6,764 bases of DNA from an uncultured Collinsella sp. (lineage in GTDB: Bacteria > Actinomycetota > Coriobacteriia > Coriobacteriales > Coriobacteriaceae), in contig CAAENI010000250.1 in the NCBI GenBank assembly GCA_900757285.1, positions 1-6,764 on the forward strand, given 5' to 3'. The position numbers were made by a program, and so were the translations under genes. Shown here piece after piece: positions 1 through 4,351 of the stretch. The first letter of the stretch is position 1. Each line of letters starts with the position of its first letter. A model generated the notes under the pieces. It was not told where the DNA came from. It was given only the letters and a program-made list of their open reading frames with translations, and searched no databases.

Positions 1-12
1 CCTGAGGAAAGC

Positions 13-1434
13 TCAGCTCAGGTCCTCGCCGTTTGAGGCAATTACCTTGCGATACCACTCGAACGATCTTTTCTTGCTGCGCCGACGTGTGCCGCGTCCT
101 TCGTCATCGAGGTCGACATAAATGAAACCGTAGCGCTTGCGCATCTGGCCCGTTGCGACCGAAACCAGATCGATCGGTCCCCAGCACGTGTAGCCCAGGA
201 GGTCCACCCCGTCGATTTCGACGGCGTCCTTCATAGCCTGGATGTGCTCGCGCAGGTAATCGATACGGTATCCATCATCCACAAAGCCGTTCTGATCCGG
301 CTCATCCGGGGCTCCGAGACCGTTCTCCACGATAAAGAGCGGCTTTTCGTACCGGTCGTATATGTCGTTCATGGTGATGCGCAGCCCTGCGGGATCGATG
401 AATCTGCCCCATGGCTCCATCTTGAGGTAAGGGTTGGGGGCACTCTTGAGTAGATTGGAGTCGAACTGCCCCTCGGTGTTTGCCTGCGCCACGCGCGTCG
501 AGTAGTAAGAGAAGCCCACGAAGTCCACCGGATTCTGCGCAAGGACCTCCTCATCGCCCTCCGCCCAAGGAATCGCGAACCCTTGACGCTCATACTCCGT
601 GAGCATGTAGCACGGATAGTGGCCGCGCACCTGCACGTCGGTGAACATATAGTGCTTGCGATTCTCGTCCTGAGCCGTTTTAACGTCGGCAGGGTTGCAG
701 GTAGCAGGATAGAAAATACCCGCATTGAGCATGCAGCCGATTTGCGCACCAGGGATGATCTCATGGCAGGCGCGCACCGCGCAAGCACTCGCCACGAGCA
801 CGTGATGCACCGCGTTATGAACGGAGACGTAGCGGTCCTCCCCCTCATCAAACACGATGCCTGCCGCCATGAAGCACGCAGAGGTCATGATGTTGATCTC
901 GTTGAACGTGAGCCAAGAGCGCACTTGATTGCGGTAACGTGCGAACACAGTGCGAGCGAAGCGCTCAAACATGCCCACGAGAGCGCGGTTGCGCCAACCG
1001 CCGTATGCCGTAACAAGATGCATGGGCACGTCATAGTGGCTGAGCGTCACCACCGGCTCGATGCCCTGTTCGAGGCAGGTGCGAAACACATCCTCATAGA
1101 ACGCGAGGCCCTGCTCGTTGGGTTCGGAGTCATCCCCGTTGGGGAATATACGGCTCCATGCGATGGAGAGGCGCAGAGCCTTGAAGCCCATCTCGCCGAA
1201 GAGCGCGATGTCCTCGCGGTAATGATGATAGAAATCGATGGCCTGTTGGGCCGGGTAGTAATGGTCGGACAGCGGCTCGAGCGGAACGTCGTCACCCCTG
1301 ATGACGGCGAGACGGTCCCGCCCGTACGGCAGAAGATCCGCGTTGGCGAGCCCCCGCCCGCCCTCGTCCCAGGCACCCTCACACTGGTTGGCGGAAAGCG
1401 CGCCGCCCCAGAGAAAATCAGAACGCAATGGCAT
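13..1434 (-). CDS. bglA: 6-phospho-beta-glucosidase, glycoside hydrolase family 1
   Basis: A cytoplasmic enzyme that hydrolyses beta-glucoside 6-phosphates delivered by the PTS to glucose 6-phosphate and an aglycone or glucose. The 473-residue length fits the family. Visible GH1 landmarks are the N-terminal FLWGGALSANQCEG (Q17, E19), H133 in TLSHYDVP, the acid/base E179 in TFNE, the nucleophile E370 in FIVENG, W418, and the C-terminal KRYGFIYVD block (K433, Y435) typical of phosphate-recognising members. The first serine of the usual SAS segment is present (S425) but the second is A427. An upstream in-frame ATG exists at 1503. I chose the ATG at 1434 because AAGGAGG lies 6 bases before it and the homologous N-terminus begins there. 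It is the last gene of the licT-EIIBC-bglA operon, 127 bases after the permease. Activity on phosphorylated glucosides is inferred from family and context. Exact substrate (cellobiose, salicin, arbutin) cannot be read from sequence. Confidence 0.95.
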   Translation of the reverse strand: MPLRSDFLWGGALSANQCEGAWDEGGRGLANADLLPYGRDRLAVIRGDDVPLEPLSDHYYPAQQAIDFYHHYREDIALFGEMGFKALRLSIAWSRIFPNGDDSEPNEQGLAFYEDVFRTCLEQGIEPVVTLSHYDVPMHLVTAYGGWRNRALVGMFERFARTVFARYRNQVRSWLTFNEINIMTSACFMAAGIVFDEGEDRYVSVHNAVHHVLVASACAVRACHEIIPGAQIGCMLNAGIFYPATCNPADVKTAQDENRKHYMFTDVQVRGHYPCYMLTEYERQGFAIPWAEGDEEVLAQNPVDFVGFSYYSTRVAQANTEGQFDSNLLKSAPNPYLKMEPWGRFIDPAGLRITMNDIYDRYEKPLFIVENGLGAPDEPDQNGFVDDGYRIDYLREHIQAMKDAVEIDGVDLLGYTCWGPIDLVSVATGQMRKRYGFIYVDLDDEGRGTRRRSKKRSFEWYRKVIASNGEDLS

Positions 1435-1440
1435 GGGAGT

Positions 1441-1447
1441 CCTCCTT
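1441..1447 (-). promoter_or_regulatory. Ribosome binding site of bglA
   Basis: AAGGAGG is followed by a 6-base spacer and the ATG at 1434. This decides the start against the ATG at 1503, which has no comparable site and would add 23 residues absent from the family. Confidence 0.85.
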
Positions 1448-1466
1448 ATCTTGCTTTTAGTGCGAA

Positions 1467-1492
1467 CGGGCACCACCATGCAGCGGCGCCCG
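1467..1492 (-). other. Stem-loop in the EIIBC-bglA spacer
   Basis: In the mRNA, CGGGCGCC (1492-1485) can pair with GGTGCCCG (1474-1467) as 8 base pairs with one G-U, closing a 10-base loop. It has no U-tract and so is unlikely to be an intrinsic terminator. It lies 20 bases before the bglA ribosome binding site, in the 127-base spacer. A role in mRNA stability or in tuning bglA relative to the permease is possible but only inferred. Confidence 0.35.
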
Positions 1493-1561
1493 TCCGGGTT
1501 CATGGGGCCCCAGTTCCGAGAAGAGACTCGTTGCGCTAAGGCACCCTTCTAGATGCAGCGC

Positions 1562-2992
1562 TTAAGCCTCAAGGGCCTCCTCGGCTTCCTTCTCGCCCGA
1601 TTCGCGATTGTCGAAGCCAAAGACCATGCAGAGGGCGAATGTCACCGCAAAGCCAATCGCGCAGCTGATGGCGCCCGGAATGATGTCCTGGCTGAACTTG
1701 ATGACGTTCATCCACGGGAAGCCGACTCCCGAGAAGACGAAGATGCGCGCGTTGAGCAGACCGCATGCAAGGCCGCCGGCCGCGCCGCCGATCATCGACC
1801 AAGCGAGCGCCTTCTTATCGCGCAAGAGGATGCCGTAAATGATGGGCTCGGATACGCGGCCGAGCGCATAGGTAGCGAAGGTAGTCCAACCGAGCTGACG
1901 GTTAGCCTTGCCCTTTGCACGGATGCCGTAGGCGAGCGCGACCGCAAGCGTCACGTAAACAACCACCGTCGTACCCGGAGTGCACACGGCGTCATAGCCC
2001 ACCTCAAGCCAGCCGGGCATCATAGCGGTGAGAATCGGCACATGCATGCCGGTAGCGATCACGAGGTTCCACGTCGCACCGACCACCAGACCGCACAGCG
2101 GACCGGCGTTCGCGCCGAGCCAGATGATGATATCGGCGATGATGCCCATAATGAAGGAGACGGCGGGGCCGAAGACGCAGAGTGCAAGCGGCAGCATGAT
2201 GAGCATGGTCCCCACTGGAATCACGAGGATGCGCAGCATGTCAGGGCAATGCTTCTTGATAAGCCCCTCTACGTAGGACTGAATCCACACGATGAGGATG
2301 ATGGGAAGCACCGACTGTGTGTAATTCACCAGCGTCATGGGGATGCCGTAGACGTCGAACGGAGCGCCCTCCTCGACGATAGCGAGCATGCTCGGATGAA
2401 TCATAATAGCAGCCGTCATGAGCGCGAGCACAGGACTCGTCTGGAACTTCTTGGCCGCCGCATAGGCACCGAAGATCGGCAGGAAGTAATATGCCGCGTC
2501 TCCCACCAAGGAGAAGAGCCGGTACATGCTGCCCTCCGCGGCTAGAAGGCCCGCGCCTTCCGGACCAAGCAAAATGGTGAACATGCGGAAGATACCCGCG
2601 ATGCAGAACACGGGCAGAATGGGAGCGATAGAGCCGCTCACCGCATCGAGAATCAGATTGCCGATGCGCTTCGGAGCGAACCGCTCCTTCCAGGGAAGCC
2701 TCTCTGCTGCGTCCAGATCTTCATCAATCGCCGTCTGGACTTCAAAGCCGCCTTCCCTGCATACCGCGTCGTAGACCTTGTCGACGGTCGGCCCGATTAC
2801 GAGCTGCACCTGGCCGCCAGCGTGCACCACGCTAATCACTTCGGGAATCGCATTGAGCTTGGCGTCATCTGCAAGCCCCTCGTCCTTAAGAACGAGGCGC
2901 AGACGCGTCATGCAATGCGTCGCGCTTGAAACATTCGCCTTGCCGCCCACCTCTTCGATGATTCTTTGGGCGAGTTTTTGATAGTTAGTCAT
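1562..2992 (-). CDS. bglP: PTS beta-glucoside permease, EIIBC component
   Basis: A membrane permease of the glucose/glucoside PTS superfamily that imports a beta-glucoside and phosphorylates it at C6. Residues about 1-80 are the EIIB domain with the phospho-cysteine C27 in THCMTRLRL, the H-C-x-T-R-L-R signature. Residues about 105-460 are the EIIC domain, with many hydrophobic helices, GMHVP at 315-319 and GRVSEPIIYG at 378-387, matching the G-[IV]-[TS]-E-P-x-[IV]-Y-G substrate loop. The protein stops after a short charged tail (NRESGEKEAEEALEA). There is no EIIA domain, which BglF/BglP-type full-length proteins (~620 residues) carry, so phosphate must come from a separate EIIA. Two adjacent ATGs exist. 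The second (2992) is preferred because AGGAGG is 4 bases away rather than 1. In this operon type the permease also phosphorylates and inhibits the antiterminator when sugar is absent. Assignment to beta-glucosides rests on homology and on the neighbouring GH1 and LicT genes. Confidence 0.93.
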   Translation of the reverse strand: MTNYQKLAQRIIEEVGGKANVSSATHCMTRLRLVLKDEGLADDAKLNAIPEVISVVHAGGQVQLVIGPTVDKVYDAVCREGGFEVQTAIDEDLDAAERLPWKERFAPKRIGNLILDAVSGSIAPILPVFCIAGIFRMFTILLGPEGAGLLAAEGSMYRLFSLVGDAAYYFLPIFGAYAAAKKFQTSPVLALMTAAIMIHPSMLAIVEEGAPFDVYGIPMTLVNYTQSVLPIILIVWIQSYVEGLIKKHCPDMLRILVIPVGTMLIMLPLALCVFGPAVSFIMGIIADIIIWLGANAGPLCGLVVGATWNLVIATGMHVPILTAMMPGWLEVGYDAVCTPGTTVVVYVTLAVALAYGIRAKGKANRQLGWTTFATYALGRVSEPIIYGILLRDKKALAWSMIGGAAGGLACGLLNARIFVFSGVGFPWMNVIKFSQDIIPGAISCAIGFAVTFALCMVFGFDNRESGEKEAEEALEA

Positions 2993-2996
2993 CATT

Positions 2997-3002
2997 CCTC
3001 CT
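2997..3002 (-). promoter_or_regulatory. Ribosome binding site of the EIIBC gene
   Basis: AGGAGG lies 1 base before the ATG at 2995 and 4 bases before the ATG at 2992. Even the better spacing is short, so initiation may be restrained. The small hairpin at 3025-3008 ends only 5 bases upstream. Confidence 0.7.
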
Positions 3003-3007
3003 TTTAC

Positions 3008-3043
3008 GCCACGAATCGTCGTGGCACGAGATGGTTCTCGTAC
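3008..3043 (-). other. Two abutting hairpins before the EIIBC ribosome binding site
   Basis: In the mRNA, 3043-3036 can pair with 3031-3024 (core ACGAGA/TCTCGT, loop ACCA, extended by a G-U and a G-C). Then GCCACGA (3025-3019) can pair with TCGTGGC (3014-3008) around the loop CGAT. The two stems share bases 3025-3024, and TCGTG/CACGA can also pair across them, so they are partly alternative folds. No U-run follows; the next bases are GTAAAAGGAGG. They may form a weak or factor-dependent terminator or a translational control structure. Function is inferred. Confidence 0.4.
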
Positions 3044-3049
3044 TTTCGG

Positions 3050-3083
3050 AGGTCATGCCCTGCCCTAACACAGGTTACAATCC
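3050..3083 (-). promoter_or_regulatory. Ribonucleic antiterminator (RAT)-like element upstream of EIIBC
   Basis: On the mRNA strand the element begins GGATTGTAAC and ends GGCATGACC. This matches the known BglG/LicT RAT pattern (GGATTGTTAC ... GGCAAAACC) in both half-sites. CCTG (3074-3071) and CAGG (3062-3059) give the upper stem, and AGG/CCT (3084-3082 with 3052-3050) the lower stem. It sits between licT and the permease, where RAT sites are expected in licT-bglP operons. Unusually, no U-tract terminator overlaps or follows it before the EIIBC start. Confidence 0.65.
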
Positions 3084-3098
3084 TTCTGGCCTGGGTTG

Positions 3099-3953
3099 TC
3101 AGCGTCCGGCTGTGCCGGATTCCGCCTTCGTACAGATACGGTTGACATGGAGCATGAAGTAAAGCTTCTCCTCGTCGGTGAGCTCCGTATGCCATTCCCG
3201 CTTCATATAGGTACAGATGTGGTCGATGCATTGCGCAAGCTCGGGAAACTCCTCGCGCGAATTCGCATAAAGCGGCAAATTGGCGCTGCTGAGGCTATCG
3301 TTACCCTTGATACGCTTGAACAGATACTGCACGTGTGTCGCAAACCGTGAGAACTCAAAAGACTCCCGATCGATGATGGTACGGAAATCGTACTCGACGA
3401 TATCAGTGACATCGTTGAGCAGGCGCTCAAACGATTGGGCGCGATCGCTTGCCACAGTAACCTCTGCCCCAGTCTTTGCATTGACCAGATTCATGGCGAT
3501 GCTTGCCACCTCTTCGTGCGGCAGCTCGACGCCCAACTCCTGCCGCACGCGCGCGGTAATGTAGCGGCCGATTTTGTATTCCAGCGGATAAAGCTGCTGC
3601 ACATCATAGGTAAGGGGCATATCAAAACGAATGCCCTTCCTCTGCCGCGCAATCGCAAAGGCGATATGGTCGGCCATGATGAGCACGGCGTTGGGACTGA
3701 GTTCGTAAGGCAGCTCGTTCTCTACAATATCCATGATCTTTGCCGTAAACAGCACCACATCGGCAGGAAGATCCTGCATGATACGCTGCCCCTCGGCATC
3801 GATGCTATAGAACGTGCGCTCGATATGGTCCATCGCGAGCTCCCGGGGGAAGTCACCACCGAAGCCGACACCCTTGCCGAGCGCCACGACCTCGCGACCG
3901 CGACTATCTCGACAAATCACGGCGTTATTGTTGAGCTTTCTGATCGCCAGCAT
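3099..3953 (-). CDS. licT: BglG/LicT-family transcriptional antiterminator
   Basis: An RNA-binding regulator of beta-glucoside genes. When active as a dimer it binds RAT hairpins and prevents the overlapping terminator from forming. The protein has 284 residues. Residues 1-55 form the CAT RNA-binding domain (RKLNNNAV at 5-12, then LGKGVGFG at 25-32). Two PRD domains follow, about 65-170 and 171-278. By family knowledge each carries two phosphorylatable histidines. Here H96 (MADHI), H207 (FATHV) and H269 (MLHV) are present, but the fourth, equivalent to LicT H159, is N155 (SIAMNLVNA). The start at 3953 has AGGAGG 9 bases upstream and gives the usual N-terminus; a GTG at 3986 would add 11 unlikely residues. 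It is first in the operon, 106 bases before EIIBC. Autoregulation through the leader terminator and RAT at 4140-4003 is likely. Base composition is lower in GC than in the helicase gene. Confidence 0.95.
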   Translation of the reverse strand: MLAIRKLNNNAVICRDSRGREVVALGKGVGFGGDFPRELAMDHIERTFYSIDAEGQRIMQDLPADVVLFTAKIMDIVENELPYELSPNAVLIMADHIAFAIARQRKGIRFDMPLTYDVQQLYPLEYKIGRYITARVRQELGVELPHEEVASIAMNLVNAKTGAEVTVASDRAQSFERLLNDVTDIVEYDFRTIIDRESFEFSRFATHVQYLFKRIKGNDSLSSANLPLYANSREEFPELAQCIDHICTYMKREWHTELTDEEKLYFMLHVNRICTKAESGTAGR

Positions 3954-3962
3954 ATCGATGCA

Positions 3963-3968
3963 CCTCCT
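3963..3968 (-). promoter_or_regulatory. Ribosome binding site of licT
   Basis: AGGAGG lies 9 bases before the ATG at 3953, which favours this start over the GTG at 3986. The GTG starts upstream of the site. Confidence 0.85.
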
Positions 3969-4002
3969 CTCTTGATGATAGGGCACTCATTCGGAGCTGA
4001 AC

Positions 4003-4058
4003 AAAAAGGGCATGACCTCGGCAGAAAGCAGCACCCTACTTGCCTACGGTCATGCCCT
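4003..4058 (-). terminator. Leader intrinsic terminator upstream of licT
   Basis: On the mRNA strand AGGGCATGACC (4058-4048) pairs perfectly with GGTCATGCCCT (4017-4007), an 11-bp stem. The last stem T begins a run of five T residues (4007-4003). The 30-base loop can close further through GGCA (4044-4041) and TGCC (4023-4020). It lies about 50 bases upstream of the licT start and downstream of the predicted promoter, as expected for an attenuator relieved by LicT-type antitermination. There is no T-run on the other strand, so it acts only leftwards. Confidence 0.8.
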
Positions 4059-4070
4059 AAAGTGACACCC
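4048..4070 (-). promoter_or_regulatory. Shortened RAT-like sequence overlapping the terminator
   Basis: The mRNA-strand segment reads GGGTGTCAC, then TTTA, then GGGCATGACC. It aligns to the intact element at 4140-4106 with small deletions (23 against 29 core bases) and shares its last 10 bases exactly with the RAT-like site before EIIBC. Its 3' half is the 5' arm of the terminator, which is the classical RAT position. The upper stem is largely lost, so it may be degenerate or form only GG/CC plus TCA/TGA pairing. Confidence 0.4.
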
Positions 4071-4105
4071 GAATATATGTGCAATTGAATAACGAACGGA
4101 ATCCG

Positions 4106-4140
4106 GATGGCCATGCTCCCCAAAGGGATAACAACCCATC
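4106..4140 (-). promoter_or_regulatory. RAT-like antiterminator hairpin at the 5' end of the licT transcript
   Basis: On the mRNA strand GATGG (4140-4136) pairs with CCATC (4110-4106) and TCCC (4128-4125) with GGGA (4120-4117). Asymmetric internal loops containing GTTGTTA on one side and GCATGG on the other separate the stems. This two-stem architecture and the GGGTTGTTA half-site match known LicT/BglG RATs. It starts at or next to the predicted transcription start and ends about 48 bases before the terminator stem, so it does not overlap the terminator directly. Confidence 0.6.
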
Positions 4141-4147
4141 ACATGTA

Positions 4148-4176
4148 TTTATAGGCCCACCCGAGATGAACGTCAA
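4148..4176 (-). promoter_or_regulatory. Sigma-A/sigma-70-type promoter of the licT operon
   Basis: TTGACG (4176-4171) is followed by a 17-base spacer and TATAAA (4153-4148), a near-consensus housekeeping promoter pointing towards licT. The predicted start of transcription is around 4142-4140, immediately before the RAT-like hairpin. The leader would be about 188 bases long. Confidence 0.75.
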
Positions 4177-4186
4177 GTGTAAATTT

Positions 4187-4235
4187 GCGTAATCCGCACC
4201 CTTGATTGGCAACTTCATCCGCGTAATCCGCACCC
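4187..4235. repeat. Direct repeat of 15 bp just upstream of the licT promoter
   Basis: The mRNA-strand word GGGTGCGGATTACGC occurs perfectly twice, at 4235-4221 and 4201-4187, with starts 34 bases apart. Its core GCGGATTACGC is a near-palindrome. The nearer copy ends 10 bases upstream of the -35 hexamer, a position suited to a bound regulator. It could equally be part of a dispersed intergenic repeat. Function unknown. Confidence 0.7.
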
Positions 4236-4250
4236 CCGACTGATTCTGAG

Positions 4251-4313
4251 TTGCGGTGAAATAGTTCCTGCTGGAGCCAGCTGGGCCGTAAAACAGGAAC
4301 TATTTCACCGCAA
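4251..4313. repeat. Perfect 20-bp inverted repeat downstream of the helicase gene
   Basis: TTGCGGTGAAATAGTTCCTG (4251-4270) is exactly repeated in reverse complement at 4294-4313, around a 23-base centre that contains the palindrome CCAGCTGG (4277-4284). It begins 38 bases after the helicase stop codon. The RNA would form a very stable hairpin in either direction, but no T-run follows on either strand. Candidates are a factor-dependent 3' end or RNA-stability structure, or a non-coding REP/MITE-like dispersed element. No target-site duplication is visible at its edges. Confidence 0.8.
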
Positions 4314-4351
4314 GTTATGGGGAGACTGGGCGTGCGGACGGCCCTGGTGAG

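Larger units (their letters stand above)
3954..4351. other. Gene-free region between the helicase and licT
   Basis: No credible coding region in either direction. From the helicase stop towards licT it holds a long inverted repeat (4313-4251), two 15-bp direct repeats (4235-4221, 4201-4187), the licT promoter (4176-4148), a RAT-like hairpin (4140-4106), an AT-rich linker, a shortened RAT-like copy merged with a terminator (4070-4003), and the licT ribosome binding site. Confidence 0.85.

Noticed and set aside
2..16. Small hairpin CTGAG/CTCAG at the bglA stop codon as operon terminator
   Set aside because: It has only a 5-bp stem and the sequence after it is cut off by the window edge, so no T-run can be judged.
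1503..1512. 10-bp palindrome TGGGGCCCCA in the EIIBC-bglA spacer as an operator
   Set aside because: Short GC palindromes are common in such DNA. It has no promoter near it and no second copy.
583..1539. Long plus-strand open frame of 318 codons opposite bglA
   Set aside because: It lies antisense to a clear GH1 gene, has no ribosome binding site or recognisable domain, and its His/Arg/Ala/Glu-rich composition is typical of a shadow frame in GC-rich DNA.
1553..2545. Plus-strand open frame of 330 codons opposite the EIIBC gene
   Set aside because: It is antisense to a well-supported membrane permease and its highly charged, Asp/His/Arg-rich product has no membrane or domain features. It is a shadow frame.
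3106..3118. CCGGC/GCCGG hairpin at the end of licT as a terminator
   Set aside because: It lies within the last codons of licT, has a 3-base loop and no T-run, and the operon continues.
4187..4235. CRISPR array
   Set aside because: There are only two 15-bp copies with one 19-bp gap and no cas genes, well below the size and number of CRISPR repeats.
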